Shown here piece after piece: positions 1-10,641 of a stretch of DNA of 64,000 bases. Each line of letters begins with the position of its first letter. Position 1 is the first letter of the stretch. The position numbers and the translations under genes are program-made. Source of the stretch: an uncultured Anaeromyxobacter sp. GTDB taxonomy: Bacteria > Myxococcota > Myxococcia > Myxococcales > Anaeromyxobacteraceae. The notes beneath the pieces were generated by a model. It worked only from the letters and a program-made list of their open reading frames with translations, did not search any database and was not told the DNA's origin. The DNA lies in NCBI GenBank assembly GCA_903904005.1, contig CAIVAR010000170.1, positions 1 through 64,000 of the forward strand, in the 5' to 3' direction.

Positions 1-1851
<1,851 letters not shown>

Positions 1852-1869
1852 TCGACGACGTTCCGTGAA

Positions 1870-2814
1870 TTGAAGGGGCCCCGATCGCGAGAGCGGTCGG
1901 GGCCTCGTCGTATCCGGGCGCGTCATTGGAAAGGACTCATTGACGCGATTTTCGGGGCGTATGCCTTTTCTTCTTCGGGATTCGAGTGGACGGACAGCGT
2001 CGAAAATCTCACCGTTCCCGCCGTCATCGAGCCCAAGGTGACGATGCCCACGGGAATCACCATCACCGGGATCACGGGAGCCCTCGGCTTCTTCGACGGC
2101 GGGGCGGGAATCGGTCAGAGCCCGATCATCACCTGGTCAGCGCCTCTGGTCGGGGTTCCGGATGTCTACTGCCTCACGGGCTACACCCTGTCCGTGCAAG
2201 CGAACGGCGTGACCCGGTACGACAAGGCGTGGACCATCTACACACCCTTCACGCGGGTGAAGATGGTGCCCGGCGCCCTGCAACTCGGGAAGACCTACGT
2301 CTTCACCCTGGCGGCGCAGAAGAAGGCCCACCTGGCCGCGCCGTTCCGGACGGGACTGGGCGACTTCAGCGCCAGCACTCCGTCGGGGATGTTCACGCCG
2401 GGGTCGTGCTCCGCTGGCTTGCCTTCGACCTGCCCTCCGAACCTCACCTGCAATCCAGGCAGCGGGGCGTGCGTGGCCCCGTCGGGCAATGGATTTGCGG
2501 GAACGTGGAGCGGAGTGGGATGCGGCTCCTACTGGGTGACGCTCACGGCGGCCTGCGACGGCACCGTCCACTACGATGACGGATGCGGCGCGACGGGAGC
2601 ACATGGTGTGGGAACGATCACCCCCGACGGCGTCTACAACCTGAGCGGCACCGCCTGCTCCTCCACCGCGCCCTTCTCCCACAGGGGGACCTGGGCGCTC
2701 ACCGGTGCCGATTCGATGTGGGCCCAGGCCGACCTGTACTTCCAGGGTTCCTGGACTCCGTCGGGTGGACTGGCCTGCACCTTCACCCGGACTGCACCCG
2801 CGACCTGCCCCTGA
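1870..2814 (+). CDS. Hypothetical secreted-type protein, probably 5'-truncated
   Basis: The open frame (up to 314 residues) encodes a beta-rich, Thr/Gly/Ser-rich protein resembling an extracellular fibronectin-III-like module (ITWSAPLVGVPDVYCLTGYTLSV...YVFTLAAQK) followed by a Cys-rich segment (CSAGLPSTCPPNLTCNPGSGACV) and a C-terminal beta domain with four or more Cys. The nominal TTG start at 1870 falls inside the mdh terminator hairpin and the first 60 codons do not look like protein. The next in-frame ATG is 2044. There is no signal peptide and no ribosome site, although the Cys content points to export. DNA around 1921-1990 is clearly less GC-rich than its neighbours. A decayed or truncated gene is the likeliest reading. 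Confidence 0.45.
   Translation: MKGPRSRERSGPRRIRARHWKGLIDAIFGAYAFSSSGFEWTDSVENLTVPAVIEPKVTMPTGITITGITGALGFFDGGAGIGQSPIITWSAPLVGVPDVYCLTGYTLSVQANGVTRYDKAWTIYTPFTRVKMVPGALQLGKTYVFTLAAQKKAHLAAPFRTGLGDFSASTPSGMFTPGSCSAGLPSTCPPNLTCNPGSGACVAPSGNGFAGTWSGVGCGSYWVTLTAACDGTVHYDDGCGATGAHGVGTITPDGVYNLSGTACSSTAPFSHRGTWALTGADSMWAQADLYFQGSWTPSGGLACTFTRTAPATCP
1877..1904 (+). terminator. Hairpin terminator after mdh
   Basis: A 12-bp stem (1877-1888 with 1893-1904, one G-U pair) closed by a GAGA tetraloop begins 25 bp after the mdh stop. No U-run follows, so it may act with Rho or only protect the 3' end. Confidence 0.6.
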
Positions 2815-2856
2815 GGCCATGACCGGAGCCCCGCTCGGCCAGCCGGCCAGGCGGGG

Positions 2857-2885
2857 TGTTCGTGATCCCGGGGATGGTCCGTCAC
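2857..2885 (+). repeat. Short direct repeat, copy 1 (upstream of the repeat lipoprotein)
   Basis: TTCGTGATCCCGGGGAtGGT followed by CCGTCA recurs at 6413-6440 with two or three differences. The two copies bracket the 3041-6349 lipoprotein gene in the same orientation. The rest of 2815-3040 holds no gene I can see. Confidence 0.5.
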
Positions 2886-3040
2886 CATGAGTACCTATTG
2901 ACAACTCGTGCGGGCGACTGCCCGGGGTGCGAGAGAGGCGCACACGTTGGCCGGAAGGGCCCTTGCTCGCTCTGGTGGAGGGTTCATACTTCTGATCGAA
3001 CCGGTGCGCGCGGGGGGCCACGCAACCCAGTGAGGCTCCC

Positions 3041-6000
3041 ATGGCGTCTCGAATCACGTCCGGATCGCTTCTCGTGGCACTTTCGTCCTTCCTCTCCCTG
3101 GTGCTGGTGACTGGATGTGGTGGCACCAGCGGCGGCGATGCCGGCAGCCCCACGCCAACGGCCGCAGCCACCCCCACCTTCAGCCCGGCGGCCGGCACCT
3201 TCGCCTCGGCGCAGTCGGTGACCCTCTCCTCCACGACCTCCGGGGCGGCGATCCACTACACCCTGGACGGCTCGATCCCGACGGCCTCGTCGGCGACCTA
3301 CACCGCCGCCATCTCGGTCGGCTCGTCGATGACGGTGAAGGCCATCGCCACCGCCACCGGGTACACGGACAGCTCGGTCGGCAGCGCCGCCTACGTCATC
3401 AACATCCCGCTCCCCGTCGCAGCCACCCCCACCTTCAGCCCGGTGGCCGGCACCTTCGCCTCGGCGCAGTCGGTGACCCTCTCCTCGACGACCTCCGGGG
3501 CGGCGATCCACTACACCCTGGACGGCTCGATCCCGACGGCCTCGTCGGCGACCTACGCCGCCGCCATCTCGGTCGGCACGTCGATGACGGTGAAGGCCAT
3601 CGCCACCGCCACCGGGTACACCAACAGCGCGGTCGGCAGCGCCGACTTCGTCATCAACATCCCGCTCCCCGTCGCAGCCACCCCCACCTTCAGCCCGGCG
3701 GCCGGCATCTACACCTCGGCGCAGTCGGTGACCCTCTCCTCCACGACCTCCGGGGCTGCGATCCACTACACCCTGGACGGCTCGATCCCGACGGCCTCGT
3801 CGGCGACCTACACCGCCGCCATCTCGGTCGGCTCGTCGATGACGGTCAAGGCCATCGCCACCGCCACCGGGTACACGGACAGCTCGGTCGGCAGCGCCGC
3901 CTACGTCATCAACATCCCGACCCTCAGAGGCATCGCCCTGCCGAGCGAGGTCTCCGCGCTGCCGACCGGGACGGCGCCGCCGGCAGGCGTGAGGGCCAGC
4001 CCGCGCTTCTCCAGCCGCGTCGCCTCGCTCTCGAACGAGCCCCCGGCCGATTCCGACTACGCCCAGGCGCGTACGTTCAAGTTCGTGAGCGAGCAGTCGC
4101 TCGGCGTGTTCGACATCTTGAACACCCTCTTCAACGCGATCGGCCAGACCCACTACGACGACGTCGCCGTACTCAACCAGCCTGCCTATTCCGCCATGGT
4201 GGCCTTCCAGCAGAAGGACCAGACGGGTCAGGAGCAGAAGCAGCTCGTGAAGTGGGTGGTGCAGTCGACCCGCGACTCGGCATCCACGCCGAACGTCGTC
4301 AAGCTGTGGATGCGCCAGTCGGTCAGCAAGGACCCCACCATCCAGACGATCCAGGCCAAGGTGGTCATCACCGAGGCCCCGATCCAGAATCCGGACGGCT
4401 CGTACACCGACTACGGCGTGTGGCGCATGGACGCGAGGACCATCGCCCTGGACCCGTCGGGTTGGCACTTCGTCGCCACGGCGACGCGTGACGTCCAGGG
4501 CCGGGCGGTCATCATGATGGAGCAGGGATCCAGCGCCACGCCCACCCGGGGCATCCTCTACAAGTCGGCATCGAGCGGTCTCGGCAAGGTGAAGTTCACG
4601 ACCGACGTGTGCGGGCCGACGGGGTGCACGCCGACACTGATCGGTGTGCCCTACGCCTACGACGCGCAGAACGTGACGCTCAAGTACGGCGGTGCGTCCC
4701 CCGTGACGAAGGCGCGGAACTCGTTCGTGGACCTCGTCAACCGGTACGGTCTCTACGACGCGACCACCGGCGAGGACGTCGCGAAGACCAGGCGGTTCGG
4801 GTTCCCGATCCGCGGCTCCGTGGGCGGCACCGAGGTCTTCGGGTATTACGGCGCCTGGCAGGGGCGGCACCAGCTCTGGGCCAACGGCTCCAGCGTGCCC
4901 CCCGGACTCCAGGTGAACCGGGCCGACGTCCCGCCCGGACAGACGGGCGCGGCCTACACCGCCAGCGAGGTCTTCAAGGGCATCCTGGTGAAGCGCTCCT
5001 ACGCTCCGGCGCTGGCCTCGGACCTGACCGGGCTCGTGGTCCAGACCTGGGACAACGAGAGCTTCGAGATCGGGTTCGACGGCACGAAGTGGTGCACCAG
5101 TCCCATGTTCGGGTACCCGCCCGGCACGCCGCCGCCTCCGGGGCCGATGCCCGGCGTCTGCGCGGGGCAGAACTCGGCCGACTTCACCGACTTCATTCGC
5201 CTCGTCTCCAATCCCAACGACAAGTTCCGCAACGTGATGATCTTCCAGCCGGGCATGACCCCCAAGTACTTCGTGTACCTGACCGACTACCCGGCCGGCG
5301 CACCCGACCCGGGCTTCTACGAGGCCGAGATGCTGAACGGTCCGCCGCAGCGGAAGCCGTCCGCCACCGTCAAGACGGTCTTCCAGGACACCGATCGCCT
5401 CCAGGTGAACGTCGGCGGAATGGTCTACGTGAGCTACGACGGGACCGGCTGGATCCGGAAGACCGTCGAGTCCTTCGACGACAAGACCATGACCGCGACC
5501 TTCAAGGCCGGCGGCGACCTGCCCTTCACCCTCAAGACCGGTCCCGAGTACTACTTCAACAACGGCGGCACGAACTACGTCGTCAAGGTGGAGAACGGTG
5601 CCACCGTCGTGAAGCTCGAGATGCAGTCGGTGGCCAACCCCAACAACGCGTCCAGCTTCGTTCCGGCCGGAACGGTCTTCGAGCAGCAGTGGTGCCAGCC
5701 GGGCAGCACGTGCAGCACCTACGAGTTCGTGACCGACCGGGCGAGCCAGAAATTCATGAAGCTCATCTACAAGACGGTCAGCGAGGCCGATGCGGGCTCC
5801 CAGCGGGTGATCGGAGGCGAGGTCGACTTCGGCATGTTTGGATTCAAGGCCGTCATCGGCGGAGCACCGGTCCAGTTCAACTGGGACTACCCGCAGACGG
5901 GGCAGACGAACGGCGGCACGCAGCAGTACCTCGTCGACACCGGTGGTGCCTACGTGATGCTGGACGACCCCATCCGGCTCGAGTCCGTGGACCTGACCAA

Positions 6001-6349
6001 CGCCGCAAGCCTCACGCGCAGGTTCACGCTCCAGTTCGACGGCAACTGGATGCAGGGGCTCCCCAACGTCTTCCAGGAGCTGAACTCCTCCGGCTTCCTG
6101 GTCACGAACGAGATCAAGCAGAAGGCCTTCTCGGTCCCGACCGGAATGGTCATCGGCTCGTACATCGTGAAGCAGCTCCAGATCAGCGAGTACATGGAGA
6201 CGCTCCCGTCGGCCACGCCACTCGACCTCACCGAGGCCAAGGCCATCACTGTCGACGTGTCGGTTCCGGTGTTCGTCGACCCCGTCATCGGCGACATCCC
6301 GGCCAACGCCCCGCTCCTGTTCTCCGAGGGCAAGCCGGTCACGCCGTAG
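3041..6349 (+). CDS. Large lipoprotein with three chitobiase C-terminal-like (CHB_HEX) repeats
   Basis: Predicted exported lipoprotein of 1102 residues. The signal peptide ends in the lipobox LVTGC (Cys26). Residues about 42-296 are three tandem 85-residue units of the type ATPTFSPAAGTF...IHYTLDGSIPT, which matches the CHB_HEX_C bacterial beta-sandwich found at the ends of chitinases and other surface proteins. The remaining 800 or so residues are beta-rich with many Tyr, Gly and Trp and I do not recognise a fold; no catalytic motif is apparent. The ATG has a weak GAGG upstream. It stands alone between convergent neighbours. Likely an outer-surface structural or binding protein; its ligand is unknown. 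Confidence 0.85.
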   Translation: MASRITSGSLLVALSSFLSLVLVTGCGGTSGGDAGSPTPTAAATPTFSPAAGTFASAQSVTLSSTTSGAAIHYTLDGSIPTASSATYTAAISVGSSMTVKAIATATGYTDSSVGSAAYVINIPLPVAATPTFSPVAGTFASAQSVTLSSTTSGAAIHYTLDGSIPTASSATYAAAISVGTSMTVKAIATATGYTNSAVGSADFVINIPLPVAATPTFSPAAGIYTSAQSVTLSSTTSGAAIHYTLDGSIPTASSATYTAAISVGSSMTVKAIATATGYTDSSVGSAAYVINIPTLRGIALPSEVSALPTGTAPPAGVRASPRFSSRVASLSNEPPADSDYAQARTFKFVSEQSLGVFDILNTLFNAIGQTHYDDVAVLNQPAYSAMVAFQQKDQTGQEQKQLVKWVVQSTRDSASTPNVVKLWMRQSVSKDPTIQTIQAKVVITEAPIQNPDGSYTDYGVWRMDARTIALDPSGWHFVATATRDVQGRAVIMMEQGSSATPTRGILYKSASSGLGKVKFTTDVCGPTGCTPTLIGVPYAYDAQNVTLKYGGASPVTKARNSFVDLVNRYGLYDATTGEDVAKTRRFGFPIRGSVGGTEVFGYYGAWQGRHQLWANGSSVPPGLQVNRADVPPGQTGAAYTASEVFKGILVKRSYAPALASDLTGLVVQTWDNESFEIGFDGTKWCTSPMFGYPPGTPPPPGPMPGVCAGQNSADFTDFIRLVSNPNDKFRNVMIFQPGMTPKYFVYLTDYPAGAPDPGFYEAEMLNGPPQRKPSATVKTVFQDTDRLQVNVGGMVYVSYDGTGWIRKTVESFDDKTMTATFKAGGDLPFTLKTGPEYYFNNGGTNYVVKVENGATVVKLEMQSVANPNNASSFVPAGTVFEQQWCQPGSTCSTYEFVTDRASQKFMKLIYKTVSEADAGSQRVIGGEVDFGMFGFKAVIGGAPVQFNWDYPQTGQTNGGTQQYLVDTGGAYVMLDDPIRLESVDLTNAASLTRRFTLQFDGNWMQGLPNVFQELNSSGFLVTNEIKQKAFSVPTGMVIGSYIVKQLQISEYMETLPSATPLDLTEAKAITVDVSVPVFVDPVIGDIPANAPLLFSEGKPVTP
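3164..3928 (+). repeat. Three tandem 255-bp repeats inside the lipoprotein gene
   Basis: Units start at 3164, 3419 and 3674, each exactly 85 codons. They differ at only a few positions (for example GGCACCTTCGCC in units 1 and 2 versus GGCATCTACACC in unit 3). The near-identity implies recent duplication or ongoing homogenisation. Confidence 0.92.
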
Positions 6350-6412
6350 ACGCGCGCGGGACGTGAACCGATCCGGGCTGCGGGAAGGTCCCGCGGCCCG
6401 GGACGGCGGGGA

Positions 6413-6440
6413 CTTCGTGATCCCGGGGACGGTTCCGTGA
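6413..6440 (+). repeat. Short direct repeat, copy 2 (downstream of the repeat lipoprotein)
   Basis: TTCGTGATCCCGGGGAcGGT then TCCGTGA, matching the copy at 2857-2885. It is followed at once by a perfect 8-bp hairpin at 6450-6469. Confidence 0.5.
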
Positions 6441-6449
6441 GTGGTTCTT

Positions 6450-6469
6450 GCGCGGCCTGAAGGCCGCGC
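6450..6469 (-). terminator. Hairpin after the uracil phosphoribosyltransferase-like gene
   Basis: GCGCGGCC and GGCCGCGC form a perfect 8-bp stem with a 4-base loop, three bases past the stop codon of the minus-strand gene. There is no clear U-run on either strand. Confidence 0.45.
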
Positions 6470-6471
6470 TG

Positions 6472-7287
6472 TCAGACCCACGCGTTGTTCATCACCTCGC
6501 CGAGGCCGCCGGCCCCGGGGACGATGTAGTCGTGGTCGTTCAGCCCCTTCTCCTCGTCCCAGTAGGTCCCGGGGACGGACCCCTTCACCTTCTCTGGCGA
6601 CAGCCCGCGGTCGAGCCGAACCGCGTAGACGACCAATTCCGGGTGGTCCTTCCGCATCCGGCGCAGGTACTCGGGCGTGACGATGAGGTGCAGCGCGATG
6701 ATCTTCCGCGGCGTGCCCGGCACCTTCTTCTTGTAGGTGTCGAGGGCCATGGAGAGGGACGAGCCGGTGGCGCCCATGGGATCCGGGAAGAGCAGGAAGG
6801 CTCCGTCCACGTCGCCGCCGATCTTCATGCCGCCGATGCCGGCCCCGACCACCTGCTCGGCGTCGCCCAGCATGCGGCTCATGATGATGTGGTCCTGCCG
6901 GACCAGCTTCGGGATGAGCACCGTGTTGAGCATGTCGTACACGGTGTGTGAAGGAACGGCCCCGGCGCGGGCGATGTTCACGGTCACCGCCCGGGTGTCG
7001 GGCTCGAGGGTCTGTCCGCGCCAGACGCCCTCCGGGGTGTGGTCGATCATCCGGGTGGGGACCTCGACCACCTTGCGCGGGAACTCGGCGTTCACCACCA
7101 CCCGCGCCAGGCTGCGGTAGATGTCGACCACCAGGTTGTTCACCACCGGCTGCTCGGTCTCCTTGGCCGCGAGCTTCGCGAGCAGGTCGAGCAGGAACGG
7201 GTCGGCAAGGAGGTGGACGTTGGCCCCGTAGCGATGCTCGATCTCGGGGACGCGGTAAGGGACGCTGTCGTAGAGGGTGTCGCGCAC
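6472..7287 (-). CDS. Uracil phosphoribosyltransferase-like protein
   Basis: Type I phosphoribosyltransferase fold. The PRPP-binding loop LLFPDPMGATGSS is at about 165-177, and the C-terminal segment DYIVPGAGGLGEV corresponds to the uracil-binding end of Upp (VPGLGDAGD in enterics). An upstream IARAG segment also fits Upp. At 271 residues it is about 60 longer than typical Upp, with extra N-terminal sequence and several insertions, so the substrate may be uracil or a related base. Expected role is pyrimidine salvage from base and PRPP to UMP in the cytoplasm. It is monocistronic on the minus strand. Confidence 0.78.
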   Translation of the reverse strand: MRDTLYDSVPYRVPEIEHRYGANVHLLADPFLLDLLAKLAAKETEQPVVNNLVVDIYRSLARVVVNAEFPRKVVEVPTRMIDHTPEGVWRGQTLEPDTRAVTVNIARAGAVPSHTVYDMLNTVLIPKLVRQDHIIMSRMLGDAEQVVGAGIGGMKIGGDVDGAFLLFPDPMGATGSSLSMALDTYKKKVPGTPRKIIALHLIVTPEYLRRMRKDHPELVVYAVRLDRGLSPEKVKGSVPGTYWDEEKGLNDHDYIVPGAGGLGEVMNNAWV

Positions 7288-7446
7288 GGGCGCACTTTGC
7301 CCGGGGGCACGGCGCGGTGCAAGGCTGTCGGCGGCTGGGCGTGCGCCGGGTCGCTGGGGTCGTCGGGATGGCCGGCCATGGCCCTCATCTGGGTGGCGGT
7401 GCCGGCGCCCTCCTCCACGCGGGGCTCGCGTCGAGAAGGTAGCAAC

Positions 7447-8274
7447 TCACTCCCCCGCCGGCGTCCTTCCCGCCCGCAACCGCGCCATCCTCCGCGCCCC
7501 CGACCGGCGCAGGAAGGGGAGGATCCAGAGCAGGAGGCGCGGGAAGGCCGCGGCGAGCCGGGCCAGCAGGCCGCCCCCGGCCGGCACGAGCACCTCCGGC
7601 GCGCCGGAGCGGATCGCCCGGAGCACCGCTTCCCCCACCGCGTCCGGGTGGAGCGGCGGTTCCACGAAGGAGAGCGCCGCCTCGTCGTGGCGAAGCTCCT
7701 GCGCGAGCTGCGCGGTGTCGACCGATCCGGGCGTCACCACCGACACGGTCACGCCGCTCCCCGCGAGCTCGGCGCGCAGCGAGAAGGAGAGGTGCCGGAG
7801 GCCGGCCTTGGTGGCCCCGTAGGCCGCCTCGAAGGGCATCGGCACGATCCCGCCGAGCGAGGCCACGTGGACGATGGCGCCGCCCCGCTCCCGCAGCGCC
7901 GGCAGCGCCACCCGGGTGCCGAGGAGGGCGCCGGTGAGGTTGGTGTCGACGATGGCGCGGAGCCGCTCCGCGGGCTGCGCCTCGAGCGGCCCCACGTCCA
8001 GGATCCCGGCGTTGTGCACGAGGAGGTCGAGCCGCCCGTGCCGGAGGACCACCTCGGCGACGGCACGCTCCCACGCCTCGGCGTCGCGGACGTCGAGGAG
8101 GACCACGGTCGCCGTCGCGCCGCCGGGAAGCCGGACCTCGCGAAGCGCCTGCTCGTCCCTCCCGGCGAGGACCACCTGCGCCCCCGCCCCGGAGAGCGCA
8201 CACGCGATCGCCTGGCCGATCCCGCCGGCCCCTCCGGTGACGAGCGCCACCCTCCCCTGGAGCGATCCGGCCAT
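7447..8274 (-). CDS. SDR family NAD(P)-dependent oxidoreductase
   Basis: Classical short-chain dehydrogenase of 275 residues. The cofactor motif TGGAGGIG is at 13-20, the NAG motif at 88-90, and the catalytic Ser139, Tyr152 and Lys156 (YGATK) are all present. The C-terminal 50 residues are hydrophobic and Arg-rich (LLARLAAAFPRLLLWILPFLRR), which suggests membrane association, as in lipid- or sterol-modifying SDRs. The substrate cannot be inferred. It starts 4 bp after the DUF456 gene stops, so the two are probably one transcript. Confidence 0.88.
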   Translation of the reverse strand: MAGSLQGRVALVTGGAGGIGQAIACALSGAGAQVVLAGRDEQALREVRLPGGATATVVLLDVRDAEAWERAVAEVVLRHGRLDLLVHNAGILDVGPLEAQPAERLRAIVDTNLTGALLGTRVALPALRERGGAIVHVASLGGIVPMPFEAAYGATKAGLRHLSFSLRAELAGSGVTVSVVTPGSVDTAQLAQELRHDEAALSFVEPPLHPDAVGEAVLRAIRSGAPEVLVPAGGGLLARLAAAFPRLLLWILPFLRRSGARRMARLRAGRTPAGE

Positions 8275-8278
8275 GGCG

Positions 8279-8761
8279 TCAGTGGAGGAGGTAGCGCGCC
8301 GCCACCACGCCGAGGAGCACGAAGGCGAGCATCACCTTGAGCACGCTTCCCAGGACGAACCCCACGAAGGCGCCCACGCCGGCCTTGAGCGCCTTCTCGA
8401 AGTTGGGGTCCTTCGCGTACTCGAAGGCGAGCGCGCCCACCACCGGACCGAGCACGATCCCGGGCAGTCCCAGGAACATGCCGACCACGAGCCCCACCGC
8501 CGAGCCCAGCACCGCCCACTTCGAGGCGCCGAAGGCCTTCGCCCCCAGGATGCTCGCCGCCCAGTCGACCGCGGTGATGGCGAGACCCATCGCCCCCGCG
8601 AAGGCCACCGTGCCCCAGCCCAGGATGGCGAAGTGGCCGGCCCAGGCGAGGGTCACGACCCCGAGCACGAGCAGCACCGCGCCGGGCAGGACCGGCAGGA
8701 CGAGCCCGGCGACGCCGGCGGCGAGGAGGGCCACGCCGAGGAGGTGGAGCGCGATCGACAT
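8279..8761 (-). CDS. DUF456 family membrane protein
   Basis: A 160-residue integral membrane protein with about four helices. The family hallmark is visible in the middle: GAKAFGASKWAVLGSAVGLVVG, then LPGIVLGPVVGALAFEY. DUF456 proteins have no established biochemical function. The gene precedes the SDR gene with a 4-bp gap and is divergent from the DUF3365 haem protein across an 84-bp promoter-sized gap. Confidence 0.85.
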   Translation of the reverse strand: MSIALHLLGVALLAAGVAGLVLPVLPGAVLLVLGVVTLAWAGHFAILGWGTVAFAGAMGLAITAVDWAASILGAKAFGASKWAVLGSAVGLVVGMFLGLPGIVLGPVVGALAFEYAKDPNFEKALKAGVGAFVGFVLGSVLKVMLAFVLLGVVAARYLLH

Positions 8762-8845
8762 GGGCCCGTTCTCCCAGACTCACCGCCCCGGGCGCAACCC
8801 CGCGACGTTGCGCTAGAGTCGTCCCTTCTCCCGGAGGAGGTCCCC

Positions 8846-9400
8846 GTGCTCATCACCATCGCCCTCTCGACGATCCTCGGCGCCCCCGGCGCCATCCCCC
8901 TCCCGGACGCTCCCGCGGCGTGGCGGCCGGCGGTGGAGAAGGCCCAGGAGGCCGGGCGCGCGTTCCAGAAGGCGCTCCAGGCCCGGCTCGCCGAGGCGAT
9001 GTCGCAGGGCGGTCCTCCTGCCGCCATCGACGCCTGCGCCACCGACGCGGGGCGCATCGCCGCGGAGGCCGCGGCCGCGTCGGGCGTGAAGATGGGGCGC
9101 ACCTCCGACCGGCTGCGCAACCCTGCCAACGCCGCGCCCGACTGGACCCGTCCGGCGCTCGAGGGGGCGGTGGGGAAGAAGGGGGCCGAGGTGGCGCCGC
9201 TCGCGGTGGACCTGGGCGGGAAGGTGGGCGTTCTCCTCCCCATCGTGATCGGGTCGGCCTGCCTCGGCTGCCACGGACCGGCGGCGACCCTTCAACCCAA
9301 GGTGAAGGAGGCGCTCGCCGCCCGCTACCCTGCGGACCGGGCGGCGGGGTACGCGGTGGGCGACTTCCGCGGCTTCCTCTGGGTGGAGACGGCGAAGTAG
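8846..9400 (+). CDS. DUF3365 (Tll0287-like) c-type haem protein
   Basis: A 184-residue exported protein. The start is the GTG at 8846, placed by GGAGGAGG seven bases upstream; longer in-frame starts would overlap the divergent gene. A short hydrophobic leader is followed by the DUF3365 signature IDACATDAGRIAAEA and GRTSDRLRNPANAAPDW, and one CXXCH haem site (CLGCHG) in the second half. Family members are soluble periplasmic haem sensors or electron carriers. The frame of the following RNA methyltransferase opens directly after the stop. Confidence 0.85.
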   Translation: MLITIALSTILGAPGAIPLPDAPAAWRPAVEKAQEAGRAFQKALQARLAEAMSQGGPPAAIDACATDAGRIAAEAAAASGVKMGRTSDRLRNPANAAPDWTRPALEGAVGKKGAEVAPLAVDLGGKVGVLLPIVIGSACLGCHGPAATLQPKVKEALAARYPADRAAGYAVGDFRGFLWVETAK

Positions 9401-9495
9401 CCCCGGATCCGGACAGCGCGGCCGCACGGCTCGGCGGGCTCCCCTGGAGCGCGCTCGCGGGGCTCGCGTCCGCGCTCGAGACGCCCATCGGCGCC

Positions 9496-10641
9496 GTGCT
9501 CGCCGGGGGCGCCGCGGAACGGGTCCTCGATCGATTCCTCCGCTCGCGGCGCGACCTCTCCCCGGAGGCGCGCCGGGTCGCGGCCGAGGCGATCTTCGGC
9601 GTGGGGCTCTGGCGCCGCCGCCTCCGCCACCACGCCGGCGCCGATGCCCCGCCGCTCCTGCTCCTCGCGGCGCTGCTCCGCGATCTCGCCGGGCGCGAGG
9701 ACGCCGAACGGCTCTGCGCCCTCCCCGCGGGCGCGCTGCCGCCCCCCCTCCCCCCGCCCGCGGACCTCGCCATCCTGCACTCGATGCCGGACTGGCTCGC
9801 CGCCGAGCTCGAGCGCGCGGCAGGCGTCGAGGCGCCGCTCCTCGCCGGGGCGCTGAACCTCCCCGGCCCGGTCTTCCTGCGGGCGAACCGTGCGCGGACC
9901 TCCCGCGATGCGCTCCGTGCTCGCCTCGCCGCCGAGGGCGTGGCCACGCGCCCCACCCGCCTCGCCCCGGACGGGCTCGAGGTCACCTCTCCCCGCCCCA
10001 ACCTGCTCGCCCTCCCCGCCTTCCGGGACGGACTCTTCGAGGTCCAGGACGAGGGGAGCCAGCTCCTCGGCGAGACGGTCCTGGCGCGACCCGGCGAGAC
10101 GGTCCTCGACCTCTGCGCCGGCGCCGGTGGAAAGACCCTCCAGCTCGCCGCCGCGGTGGGGCCGGACGGGACCGTCCACGCCTGGGATCCCGACGCCTCC
10201 CGCCTGGCCCGGCTGCGAACGCGGGCCGCGCGGGCGGGGGCGAGGGTCATCGTCCCCACGGACGGCCCGTCGGCCGACCTGATCGTCGACCGGGTGCTCG
10301 TCGACGCCCCCTGCTCCGAGCTGGGCGTCCTGCGGCGGGGGCCCGACCAGCGGTTCCGGATCGATCCGGCTACGTTCGCGCCGCTGCCCGCCCTCCAGCT
10401 CGCCATCCTGGAGCGCGCCGCCGGCCACGTCCGTCCGGGCGGCCGGCTCGTCCACGCGACCTGCACGCTGCGGCGGGAGGAGAACGAGGAGGTGGCCCGG
10501 GCGTTCGGGGCGCTGCGTCCCGACTTCACCCCGGGTGATGCACTCCCGGGGCTCGCGGACGACGAGGGATTCCTGCGCCTCCTCCCCCCCCGCCACGGCA
10601 CCGACGGCTTCTTCGCCGCGGCCTGGACGCGCCGCCCGTAG
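9496..10641 (+). CDS. RsmB/NOP-family RNA (cytosine-5) methyltransferase
   Basis: SAM-dependent m5C methyltransferase, probably acting on rRNA. SAM motif I is LDLCAGAGGKT, motif IV VDAPCSELG holds one conserved Cys and motif VI HATCTLRREEN the other, so both cysteines of the dual-Cys mechanism are present. The C-terminus HGTDGFFAAAW is typical. The N-terminal NusB-like RNA-binding domain of E. coli RsmB is shortened. The frame is open back to 9400 but has no ATG, GTG or TTG until GTG 9496, so the start is uncertain by up to 30 residues. It ends flush against the convergent threonine aldolase gene. Confidence 0.82.
   Translation: MLAGGAAERVLDRFLRSRRDLSPEARRVAAEAIFGVGLWRRRLRHHAGADAPPLLLLAALLRDLAGREDAERLCALPAGALPPPLPPPADLAILHSMPDWLAAELERAAGVEAPLLAGALNLPGPVFLRANRARTSRDALRARLAAEGVATRPTRLAPDGLEVTSPRPNLLALPAFRDGLFEVQDEGSQLLGETVLARPGETVLDLCAGAGGKTLQLAAAVGPDGTVHAWDPDASRLARLRTRAARAGARVIVPTDGPSADLIVDRVLVDAPCSELGVLRRGPDQRFRIDPATFAPLPALQLAILERAAGHVRPGGRLVHATCTLRREENEEVARAFGALRPDFTPGDALPGLADDEGFLRLLPPRHGTDGFFAAAWTRRP

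Noticed and set aside
2984-6481. A 1165-codon open frame on the minus strand.
   Set aside because: It is the reverse shadow of the lipoprotein gene: Arg/Gly/His-rich, without domains, and caused by high third-position GC.
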